This document shows positions 1 to 5,183 of a DNA stretch of 5,183 bases, in pieces. Location of the stretch: contig SLIY01000306.1 in NCBI GenBank assembly GCA_007135385.1, positions 1 to 5,183 of the forward strand, given 5' to 3'. The stretch is from Leptolyngbyaceae cyanobacterium CSSed165cm_216 (GTDB taxonomy: Bacteria > Cyanobacteriota > Cyanobacteriia > Phormidesmidales > Phormidesmidaceae). The notes under the pieces are model-generated. The model did no database searches and was not told the origin of the DNA. It saw only the letters and a list, made by a program, of their open reading frames with translations. The translations under genes were made by a program, and so were the position numbers. Numbering within the stretch: the first letter of the stretch is position 1; every line of letters starts with the position of its first letter.

Positions 1-1732
1 AGACACAGTTGTGCTCGGGGTCGATAGCTGCTTGGTACTCCACAATCGCCTGCTTAATCGCCGGACTCAGGTCCGCAAAGTAGGTAAAGTGACGCTCCAC
101 CTCCACCTGCAAGTACCGGAGCAGGGTCACTTCTGAATCAACACTGATCCCTTCTGCCAGGCTGGGCAGGTGGTCAGCCAAGTCCAGGCTCAGTTGCTGA
201 ACCAGGGCGTTGTTGAGCACCTGTTGCACCGTTTTAACCACGGTGTGGGCCAGATTAAACTGAGTCAACAAATCCTGCTGAATGGCGCGGTTACGTTCAT
301 CTGACGAACCCCGAATATCGGAAATACCGTACAGCGGGTAAACATTTTCAAACACAATTGGGGCGGGGGGTAGCCCTAAGCTAAGCCGTTCGGCCTCCTG
401 CTCAAACCGCCACCGCACAGAGGGATGAATGTTGGTGAAGCGCTCTCGTACACTATGGCGCATGGTGGCCGTTAGGGCCGGAATCAGGGTGGTGGCATTA
501 CTACAATCAGCGGTATCGAAGGCATAGGGCTGAGTACTGGTCAGCCCCACTAAGCCAATCATCTGGGTGGGGCTGTTGCCCAACAGCCCTGACCGCATTG
601 TCAAGGGAATCAACAGCAGCGATCGCGCCCCAGTTTTTAGCACATCTTGCTCACAGGACGTGGCGCAGTGCAAACTCAAATCCGGCACATTCAAGACGTC
701 TCCCCGCTGCGTCGCCCGAAAGAACACAGAAGCCCGCAGATCATCAACGGCATAGAATTTAGTGGTCCATTCCGGTTGGTCGAGGTCTAAAAACAACTGG
801 GCCTGACTGTGTTCAGCACTTAGTAACAGACTGTCATCAGCCTTAAACAAGTGTTTCAGCAGTTGATTAGCCCGACCAAACTGATCGGATCCCAGTACTG
901 GCTCACGCCCAACCAGCAGATGGGTTAGAGCCTTAGAGGTTTCCCGCTGGGTGACATCGATCCCTTCCACCAACACATAGCCCTCAGCACTGTAATCACT
1001 TGGGTTTAATCCCCTCAGGACCAAACTTAGGGCTGAGTCCTGAGTCAAGAGTTGGGCTGTCACCTGGTCATGGCTAGGCGGTGTGGACCAGCAGGCGGTT
1101 AACCGCTCCCTGAGGGCTGGCGCCACATCGGTGACCCGCAGACCAGGCGCTGTGGTGCGCAGGTGCAGCTCAATTTGACGAGTTTCCCCATGGATATCCG
1201 TCACTGACACCACCAGCGGTTCGTGGCATAGGCGGGGGGCCACCAGGTTAGCTACCCCATAGTGGTCGTGCAATAGAGCATTTAAAACGTGACGCCGGAA
1301 CCGCTGCCGCAGGCGAGCTTGATCGGTGGGACTCAACGCTGCGAGCAGATCCCCCTGGGCGAGCGGTTCTGGTTGCCCCGACGGTGATAGGTGCCGTTGG
1401 GTCAGTTGGCAAAAGGACTGATTGGCAAATAAAAGTTGCTGGGCCGTGGTGCTCACCCCCAAAGTAGTCTGGAGATGGATCACCGCGATCGCCACGTGGC
1501 TATCGCGCCGAATCAGATCTAACCAGTTAGCCGCTGTAGGACTGGCTGGCCTGATGTCGAAATAAGGGGTGTCACCCCCCTGACCTGGAGTTGGGCAATC
1601 ATCCACACTAGGGTTATCTAAGCTGGGGGCTAAGTCTTGATGCGGCATAGGTGCTTGATGCGGCATAGATGCGATTGCCGTTTCCTGACCATCTATCCTT
1701 TGATTTAGCAGATGCGGTGTGTCGTTAGCCAT
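1..1732 (-). CDS. GAF-domain sensor-like protein, C-terminus outside window (partial)
   Basis: I translated this frame by hand: 577 codons with no stop, running off the left edge. The ATG at 1732-1730 is the first possible start, because an in-frame TAA lies 15 bases upstream; no well-spaced ribosome site is visible (an AAGGG lies about 15 bases upstream). Residues 1-60 are Pro/Gln/Asp-rich and probably disordered. Residues about 70-160 look PAS-like (a hydrophobic strand followed by LLFANQSFCQLT). Residues about 280-430 look GAF-like: a sensor core followed by GARSLLLIPLTM and MIGLVGLTSTQPYAFD. Residues 464-481 read VYPLYGISDIRGSSDERN, a motif I recall from large uncharacterised GAF proteins of Bacteroidetes and cyanobacteria (recall, not a search). 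The helical stretch 482-577 matches the same family, which continues roughly 200 residues further. No kinase, GGDEF or cyclase domain is visible. Ligand and output are unknown. It is divergent from ffh. Confidence 0.85.
   Translation of the reverse strand, partial: MANDTPHLLNQRIDGQETAIASMPHQAPMPHQDLAPSLDNPSVDDCPTPGQGGDTPYFDIRPASPTAANWLDLIRRDSHVAIAVIHLQTTLGVSTTAQQLLFANQSFCQLTQRHLSPSGQPEPLAQGDLLAALSPTDQARLRQRFRRHVLNALLHDHYGVANLVAPRLCHEPLVVSVTDIHGETRQIELHLRTTAPGLRVTDVAPALRERLTACWSTPPSHDQVTAQLLTQDSALSLVLRGLNPSDYSAEGYVLVEGIDVTQRETSKALTHLLVGREPVLGSDQFGRANQLLKHLFKADDSLLLSAEHSQAQLFLDLDQPEWTTKFYAVDDLRASVFFRATQRGDVLNVPDLSLHCATSCEQDVLKTGARSLLLIPLTMRSGLLGNSPTQMIGLVGLTSTQPYAFDTADCSNATTLIPALTATMRHSVRERFTNIHPSVRWRFEQEAERLSLGLPPAPIVFENVYPLYGISDIRGSSDERNRAIQQDLLTQFNLAHTVVKTVQQVLNNALVQQLSLDLADHLPSLAEGISVDSEVTLLRYLQVEVERHFTYFADLSPAIKQAIVEYQAAIDPEHNCV
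570..589. repeat. Perfect 9-bp inverted repeat inside the GAF gene
   Basis: GGGCTGTTG at 570-578 and its exact complement CAACAGCCC at 581-589 are separated by two bases. The minus-strand mRNA could fold into a GC-rich hairpin within the codons for GLLGNSP (about residues 382-388). No T-run follows on either strand, so it is not a standard terminator. It may be chance or a translation-pausing structure. Confidence 0.6.
619..626. repeat. HIP1 octamer GCGATCGC (copy 1)
   Basis: HIP1 is the highly iterated palindrome abundant in many cyanobacterial genomes. This copy is in the GAF gene, where it covers codons for Ala-Arg-Ser. Four copies in this window support a cyanobacterial source. Confidence 0.9.
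1485..1492. repeat. HIP1 octamer GCGATCGC (copy 2)
   Basis: Lies in the PAS-like part of the GAF gene, encoding Ala-Ile-Ala. It abuts the 10-bp palindrome GCCACGTGGC (1491-1500), sharing two bases with it. Confidence 0.9.
1636..1671. repeat. Two-copy 18-bp tandem repeat in the GAF gene N-terminus
   Basis: Units 1636-1653 and 1654-1671 both begin CTTGATGCGGCATAG and differ at one of 18 positions. The unit length is a multiple of three, so on the minus strand it adds the six-residue unit containing MPHQ (residues about 22-33) without breaking the frame. It probably arose by slippage in a disordered N-terminal tail. Confidence 0.8.
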
Positions 1733-1867
1733 AGTAGTTGGTGTTTACCCTTCAAATCTTCATACACCTCAACCTGATGGCATTCCGTAAACGTTAGTGT
1801 ACTTCATTAACGCTCATGCTCTGAATCAGGTTACTAGTCAACTCTGGGGAGAAAGGCCTTCACCCTT

Positions 1868-1873
1868 TAGAAT
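1868..1873 (+). promoter_or_regulatory. Possible -10 element for ffh
   Basis: TAGAAT matches five of six positions of TATAAT and lies 51 bases before the ffh ATG. The region about 17 bases upstream (TGGGGA, 1845-1850) is a poor -35, which is not unusual in cyanobacteria. Transcription would begin near 1880, at the start of the leader hairpin. This rests on consensus matching alone. Confidence 0.3.
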
Positions 1874-1879
1874 AGAAAT

Positions 1880-1899
1880 CCTGCCGACTGTCTGGCAGG
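1880..1899 (+). promoter_or_regulatory. Small hairpin in the ffh 5' leader
   Basis: CCTGCC (1880-1885) and GGCAGG (1894-1899) form a six-pair stem around an eight-base loop. The self-complementary octamer TAACGTTA follows at 1901-1908. The hairpin ends 25 bases before the ffh ATG. It could stabilise the 5' end or serve as a protein site, but no known regulator motif is recognised. Confidence 0.35.
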
Positions 1900-1924
1900 T
1901 TAACGTTACCTTTCTAGCCTAGCT

Positions 1925-3400
1925 ATGTTTGAAGCCCTGTCTGAGCGTTTTGAGTCTGCCTGGAAAAGCCTGCGCGGTCAGGACAAAATTAGCGAGTCTA
2001 ACGTCAACGATGCTCTGCGGGAGGTACGCCGGGCACTGCTAGAGGCTGACGTTAACTTGCAGGTGATCAAAGGCTTTATCGCCCAAGTCAAAGAAGCGGC
2101 CCTAGGCGCTGAGGTGGTCAAAGGGGTCAGCCCCGATCAGCAGTTCATCAAAATTGTCCACGATGAGCTGATTAAACTGATGGGGGACACCAACGCCCCC
2201 CTGGCCAATCAGGCCGAAAAGCCGACCGTGGTGCTGATGGCTGGGCTGCAAGGGACCGGTAAAACTACCGCTACCGCCAAGCTGGCCCTGCACCTGCGCA
2301 AAGAAAACCGCAGCACCATGCTGGTCGCCACCGATGTTTACCGGCCAGCGGCGGTGGATCAGTTGATCACTCTGGGTAAGCAGATTGATGTCCCTGTATT
2401 TGAACTCGGCACAGACGCTAACCCGGTGGACATTGCTCGTCAGGGGGTAGCACAAGCTCGAGCCGACGGCATCGACACGGTGATTGTCGATACGGCGGGG
2501 CGCTTACAAATTGACCCCAAAATGATGGCCGAATTGGCCGATATCAAGACCGCTATTCAGCCCGATGAAGTGCTGCTGGTGGTGGATGCGATGACTGGCC
2601 AAGAAGCTGCCAACCTGACCCGCACCTTCCACGAGCAAATCGGGATTACCGGGGCCATCCTAACCAAAATGGATGGCGATGCCCGGGGTGGGGCAGCCCT
2701 ATCGGTACGGCAAATTTCGGGTCAGCCGATCAAGTTTGTCGGGGTGGGCGAAAAGGTGGAGGCCCTGCAGCCTTTCTACCCCGATCGCATGGCCTCCCGC
2801 ATTTTGGGCATGGGGGATGTGCTCACCCTCGTGGAAAAAGCCCAGGAAGCGGTTGATATTGCCGATGCCGAAAAGTTACAAAAGAAAATTCTGGAAGCCG
2901 AATTCGACTTCGATGACTTCCTGAAACAAATGCGGGTGATGAAAAACATGGGGTCCCTGGGGGGGATCATGAAGCTAATCCCTGGGTTGGGTAAGCAAAT
3001 TACCGGGGATATGCTGGAACAGGGGGAAGTCCAGCTCAAGCGCTGCGAGGCCATGATTAATTCCATGACCCGGGAGGAACGTAAACAACCTAATTTGCTA
3101 GCCGGATCCCCTTCTCGGCGGCGACGGATTGCCACCGGTTCAGGTCATCAAGAAAAGGATGTGGGTAAGCTGGTGAGCGACTTCACCAAAATGCGATCGA
3201 TGATGCAGCAGATGGGACAAGGGGGCGGCTTTCCTGGCATGGGCGGCGGTATGCCCGGCATGGGCGGTGGCTTTCCCGGTATGGGCGGCGGTATGCCAGG
3301 ACTCCCTGGTATGGGCGGCGGTGCCCCTCCTGGATTTCGAGCCCCCAGCCAGAAAAAGCAGAAAAAGCAAAAGAAGAAAAAAGGCTTTGGCGATCTTTAG
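1925..3400 (+). CDS. ffh: Signal recognition particle protein Ffh (SRP54 GTPase)
   Basis: Ffh binds SRP RNA and the signal sequences of nascent membrane proteins, and docks the ribosome to the receptor FtsY through paired GTPases. The 491 residues are full length for the family (E. coli about 453) plus a tail. The N domain (1-100) begins MFEALSERFESAWKSLRG. The G domain (about 101-295) has the P-loop GLQGTGKTT (107-115), DVYRPAA (137-143), DTAGR (189-193), TKMDGDARGG (247-256) and GVGE (273-276). The methionine-rich M domain (about 325-430) includes the finger loop near MGSLGG (342-347) and the RNA-binding SRRRRIATGSG (397-407). A Gly-Met-Pro repeat tail (433-470) and a lysine-rich end (477-486) follow. 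The ATG at 1925 is the first after an in-frame TAA at 1901; no Shine-Dalgarno is seen. The protein is cytosolic and membrane-associated, and probably essential. The gene usually found downstream in many bacteria, rpsP, is absent here. Confidence 0.98.
   Translation: MFEALSERFESAWKSLRGQDKISESNVNDALREVRRALLEADVNLQVIKGFIAQVKEAALGAEVVKGVSPDQQFIKIVHDELIKLMGDTNAPLANQAEKPTVVLMAGLQGTGKTTATAKLALHLRKENRSTMLVATDVYRPAAVDQLITLGKQIDVPVFELGTDANPVDIARQGVAQARADGIDTVIVDTAGRLQIDPKMMAELADIKTAIQPDEVLLVVDAMTGQEAANLTRTFHEQIGITGAILTKMDGDARGGAALSVRQISGQPIKFVGVGEKVEALQPFYPDRMASRILGMGDVLTLVEKAQEAVDIADAEKLQKKILEAEFDFDDFLKQMRVMKNMGSLGGIMKLIPGLGKQITGDMLEQGEVQLKRCEAMINSMTREERKQPNLLAGSPSRRRRIATGSGHQEKDVGKLVSDFTKMRSMMQQMGQGGGFPGMGGGMPGMGGGFPGMGGGMPGLPGMGGGAPPGFRAPSQKKQKKQKKKKGFGDL
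3221..3334 (+). repeat. Gly-Met-Pro repeat tract in the Ffh C-terminal tail
   Basis: The tract encodes residues 433-470 as seven-residue units: GGGFPGM, GGGMPGM, GGGFPGM, GGGMPGL, then PGM and a degenerate GGGAPPG. At DNA level there is a 42-base duplication (3221-3262 and 3263-3304) with 34 of 42 positions identical. Six of the eight differences are silent third-position changes, so the repeat seems kept at protein level. Similar Gly/Met tails occur in other bacterial Ffh proteins. Confidence 0.85.
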
Positions 3401-3430
3401 GCGATAGTCCTGAAAGGCAGTTATCCCCCA

Positions 3431-3443
3431 ACCCCTGTGGGGT
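3431..3443 (+). promoter_or_regulatory. Short GC hairpin just after ffh
   Basis: ACCCC (3431-3435) pairs with GGGGT (3439-3443) around a three-base loop, 30 bases after the ffh stop codon. There is no T-tract, so it is more likely a 3' end stabiliser than an intrinsic terminator, or it may be chance. Confidence 0.3.
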
Positions 3444-3470
3444 AAGTGCAACATACAAGAAACGTGGCAT

Positions 3471-3494
3471 CCACCGGGCATGTTGTCCTGGTGG
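3471..3494 (+). terminator. Candidate ffh terminator hairpin
   Basis: CCACCGGG (3471-3478) pairs with CCTGGTGG (3487-3494) in eight pairs, one of them G-U, around the eight-base loop 3479-3486. A T-containing but not T-rich stretch (TACCTTTCT) follows. The upstream GTGG (3464-3467) can compete by pairing with CCAC (3471-3474), giving an alternative fold. It is weak by intrinsic-terminator standards, though poor U-tracts are common in cyanobacteria. Confidence 0.35.
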
Positions 3495-3594
3495 TACCTT
3501 TCTGTGCACCAGCTTTGCCCTCCGTTCTGGTGAATCCAGTCAGTGATGGTCGTCAGATTGCAGTACCATTAAGCCCGTTGTATCGCGTCTATCC

Positions 3595-4551
3595 ATGAAC
3601 GAGGGCGATTACCAACGCCGTATTAGCTATCGCTTGCTGCTAACTACCCTGTGGGCCACCCTACTATTACTGGCGGTAGAAGCCATTGGCGGCTGGGCTT
3701 GCCATTCACTCACCCTGATGGCTGAGTCTCTGCACACCCTGGTAGACGGGTTTAGCACTGTACTGAGTTTAGTGGCGGTCACTTCTCCCCAACGGCAAAT
3801 GGGCCGAGAGGTGTGGGGCCATGGACGAGCCGAGGTGGCGGGCACTCTGGTATTGTGTGCATTTTTGGGGTTTACAGGGGTGAGCTTAGGGCTGATTGCC
3901 CTAGGGCAAGTGGGCCAGGCCCTGACCGGTACTCCAGATGCCTTTCGGGTGGTGATGGATCCCCAGGTGCTGCGATTTACGGCAGCGATGGTGATTATCA
4001 ATATCGCCTTAGGAATTTACTCTGGCTATCAAGCCCGTAGCCTGCGCAGCTTGACCTTGAAACTAAATACTCAACACTTCTTAACCGACGCCTGGCTAAC
4101 CATTTTGATGGTGGTGGTGTTGCTAGCCATCTGGCAAAACCAACGCTGGCTAGATCCCACTTTTGCCCTGGTGCTGTTGCCCCTGGTGGCGCGCAGTTTG
4201 TGGCGAGTGCTGAATGAGCAGTTACCCATGCTAATTAAACCCACTGCCATTGCCCCCGAGGCGATCGCCCATGTGGTGAATCAGGTGGAAGGGGTGACCC
4301 GCTGTACCCGGATTCGTTCCCGGGGGATGGTGGGTCGCCAGGTGTGGATTGAAATTTACCTGACCCTACACCCAGAATTTGTCGAGGCCGCAGAGGCGAT
4401 CGGTGAACAGATCGATGCCCTGCTGCGGCAGCAATACGGTCCCCTGCGTACCCAAATTTGGTACGAGTCCGCCCGCACCCATCAGGATACATTTTCTGAT
4501 CCAGACATCACCTCGTATCCTCCGCCCTCCGGGGGACCTGATTGGCACTGA
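3595..4551 (+). CDS. Cation diffusion facilitator (CDF) family metal transporter
   Basis: CDF proteins are inner-membrane antiporters that export divalent metals (Zn, Fe, Co, Mn, Cd) in exchange for protons. The 318 residues are a usual family length. Six hydrophobic segments are visible: about 14-31, 37-64, 82-107, 125-145, 155-180 and 185-205. The membrane metal-site residues are present as two HxxxD motifs: H47/D51 in helix 2 (AESLHTLVD) and H161/D165 in helix 5 (NTQHFLTDAW). The conserved cytoplasmic loop GHGRAE is at 75-80. The ferredoxin-like C-terminal domain is at about 215-292, followed by a Pro/Gly-rich tail. Histidines that often bind metal in this domain are missing: EAH is EAA (264-266) and the terminal IH is IW (288-289). 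The ATG at 3595 is the first after an in-frame TGA at 3544; no Shine-Dalgarno is seen. Histidine in helix 2 leans toward zinc, but the metal cannot be assigned from sequence. It sits downstream of ffh and converges on the chorismate lyase gene. Confidence 0.92.
   Translation: MNEGDYQRRISYRLLLTTLWATLLLLAVEAIGGWACHSLTLMAESLHTLVDGFSTVLSLVAVTSPQRQMGREVWGHGRAEVAGTLVLCAFLGFTGVSLGLIALGQVGQALTGTPDAFRVVMDPQVLRFTAAMVIINIALGIYSGYQARSLRSLTLKLNTQHFLTDAWLTILMVVVLLAIWQNQRWLDPTFALVLLPLVARSLWRVLNEQLPMLIKPTAIAPEAIAHVVNQVEGVTRCTRIRSRGMVGRQVWIEIYLTLHPEFVEAAEAIGEQIDALLRQQYGPLRTQIWYESARTHQDTFSDPDITSYPPPSGGPDWH
4261..4268. repeat. HIP1 octamer GCGATCGC (copy 3)
   Basis: Lies in the CDF gene, encoding Ala223-Ile224-Ala225 at the start of the cytoplasmic domain. 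Confidence 0.9.
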
Positions 4552-4563
4552 ATTAGTCTTTGC

Positions 4564-5183
4564 CTAACGTTGGGGTCCACTCTGCATTGGCCCCAAGTAC
4601 CGAGTCAGGTATGGAGAAAACACCTCGTAGATCAACGTCAGCGGCTTACCCCGATGCCAAAACAAGTAGTGACGCCCCCAAAAAGGCCCCTCCTGGTCGA
4701 ATGCCTGCTCTAAGGGCGCAGACTCCCCATAGTGCAGCCCTTGAATATCACGATAAAGTTCTGTGCGTAGCTGGGCTAAGCTAGCCCAAATCGGCAAAGA
4801 TTTGTTCTTTAAATAGTCATCCACATGGCTGGCTTCCCACCAAGAAGCGGCGTAGGCCAACCGCTGCCCCGAGGCGGTGCGCAGCCACACTTGCCGACGT
4901 AGACGAGGCCCCGGCACTACCCGAATAATATCCGGGGCACCATCTGGCTCCATGCCCACAGGGGCCATATCAATCACGTCTACTTCGGTGCGATCGCGCG
5001 TCAGCAGTTGCAAATGGCGGGTGGGAGACCCATCCCCTAGCAGTAAAATTTGCCAGGCGGGGGCCAGCTGATCATGGGGCAAGCCGGCTTGAACCGTCGG
5101 CTGCCCAGCTTGCCAGAGAGGACTCAGAGCATGCCAACCGCAGGGTATGGTCGGGTTATGAATGGGCTGGGTCGCTGAGGTCA
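4564..5183 (-). CDS. Chorismate pyruvate-lyase, UbiC-like/DUF98 (5' end at or beyond window edge)
   Basis: The enzyme splits chorismate into 4-hydroxybenzoate and pyruvate; in cyanobacteria the product feeds plastoquinone synthesis (Synechocystis has a characterised homologue). The frame is open from the TAG at 4566-4564 to the right edge, giving 205 visible residues. Numbered from the first full codon, motifs are WHALSPLW (16-23), GDGSPTRHLQLLT (49-61), PGPRLRRQVWL (90-100), YAASWW (110-115), EGPFWGRHYLFWH (164-176) and YEVFSP (185-190). The Arg in the RRQV segment and Glu186 match positions that contact the product in E. coli UbiC, by my recall of the family. A TTG at 5082-5080 is a possible internal start but would discard the conserved WHALSPLW segment, so I reject it. 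The codon crossing the edge is NTG, so the real start may be exactly there. The protein is soluble, with no signal peptide visible. The gene symbol is left blank because cyanobacterial naming varies (ubiC-like). Confidence 0.9.
   Translation of the reverse strand, partial: TSATQPIHNPTIPCGWHALSPLWQAGQPTVQAGLPHDQLAPAWQILLLGDGSPTRHLQLLTRDRTEVDVIDMAPVGMEPDGAPDIIRVVPGPRLRRQVWLRTASGQRLAYAASWWEASHVDDYLKNKSLPIWASLAQLRTELYRDIQGLHYGESAPLEQAFDQEGPFWGRHYLFWHRGKPLTLIYEVFSPYLTRYLGPMQSGPQR
4570..4596. terminator. Hairpin at the convergent gene ends (possible shared terminator)
   Basis: TTGGGG (4570-4575) pairs with CCCCAA (4591-4596), and after one bulged base CC (4577-4578) pairs with GG (4589-4590), giving eight pairs and a ten-base loop. 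It lies 19 bases past the CDF stop codon, inside the last codons of the chorismate lyase gene. There is no T-tract on either side, so a terminator role for the plus-strand transcript is only a possibility. Confidence 0.25.
4990..4997. repeat. HIP1 octamer GCGATCGC (copy 4)
   Basis: Lies in the chorismate lyase gene, in the codons for Arg-Asp-Arg just after the GDGSPTR motif region. Confidence 0.9.

Larger units (their letters stand above)
1733..1924. other. Divergent intergenic region between the GAF gene and ffh
   Basis: These 192 bases separate two divergent starts and must hold promoters for both unless the GAF gene is transcribed from elsewhere. The best plus-strand -10 candidate and a leader hairpin are listed separately. 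On the minus strand I find TTGACT (complement of 1836-1841) but no good -10 at the right distance, so I do not call a GAF promoter. No RNA gene or small ORF is recognisable here. Confidence 0.6.
3401..3594. other. Spacer between ffh and the CDF gene
   Basis: The 194 bases hold two hairpins (listed separately) and no supported gene. I looked for SRP RNA and rpsP and found neither. A promoter for the downstream gene must lie here if it is transcribed separately; TTGCAG (3558-3563) with TATCGC (3581-3586), spaced 17 bases, is the best pair seen, but it is too weak to call. Confidence 0.6.

Noticed and set aside
567..755. 62-residue plus-strand ORF
   Set aside because: It is antisense to the GAF gene, has a composition without recognisable motifs, and is explained as a shadow of the open minus-strand frame.
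1095..1106. 12-bp palindrome GCGGTTAACCGC as a regulatory operator
   Set aside because: It lies deep in the GAF coding sequence, far from any start, with only one copy seen, so chance is the simpler explanation.
1491..1500. GCCACGTGGC palindrome
   Set aside because: It is internal to coding sequence next to a HIP1 site; there is no reason to treat it as a binding site.
3352..3388. A-rich stretch with AAAAAAGG at the end of ffh as a programmed frameshift site
   Set aside because: The reading phase is AAA-AAA-GGC, not the A-AAA-AAG phase needed for a -1 slip, and the normal stop follows shortly after. It is simply a lysine-rich tail.
3140..3509. Minus-strand ORFs opposite the Gly-Met-Pro repeats
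   Set aside because: They are low-complexity translations of the repeat tract on the opposite strand, with no independent coding evidence.
3401..3594. SRP RNA (ffs) gene next to ffh
   Set aside because: The conserved SRP RNA core around GGAAG/AGCAG is not present on either strand and the hairpins seen are too short.
1..5183. Mobile element, CRISPR or defence system
   Set aside because: No transposase, terminal inverted repeats, target-site duplications, spaced direct repeats or defence-protein motifs were seen; the four genes are all explained as chromosomal housekeeping or sensor genes.

Overview
The window looks like an ordinary stretch of cyanobacterial chromosome. Four copies of the HIP1 octamer GCGATCGC occur in 5.2 kb, where chance predicts roughly 0.1. 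The Ffh M domain has a cyanobacterial/plastid-like RNA-binding loop. The last gene is a chorismate lyase of the type used for plastoquinone synthesis. None of the starts has a clear Shine-Dalgarno sequence, which is common in this phylum. I cannot name a genus from sequence alone.

Layout: (1) <1-1732, minus strand: the first 577 codons of a GAF-type sensor-like protein whose C-terminus lies beyond the left edge. (2) 1733-1924: a 192-bp divergent intergenic region with a possible -10 element and a small leader hairpin for ffh. (3) 1925-3400, plus: ffh, the complete SRP54/Ffh GTPase of the signal recognition particle, with a Gly-Met-Pro repeat tail and a lysine-rich end. (4) 3401-3594: a 194-bp spacer with two hairpins, one a candidate terminator, and no gene. 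(5) 3595-4551, plus: a complete six-helix cation diffusion facilitator (CDF) metal transporter that keeps the membrane metal-site residues but appears to lack the usual cytoplasmic metal ligands. (6) 4564->5183, minus: a chorismate pyruvate-lyase (UbiC-like/DUF98) converging on the transporter with a 12-bp gap. Its start is at or beyond the right edge.

The genes do not form one pathway. SRP-dependent membrane targeting, metal efflux and quinone head-group synthesis are housekeeping functions side by side. ffh and the transporter share a strand, but the 194-bp gap and hairpins argue against tight co-transcription. I see no tRNA, rRNA, CRISPR array, insertion sequence, phage gene or defence island, and no convincing evidence of a new system. 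The least understood item is the large GAF-type protein on the left, whose conserved second half has no function I can assign.
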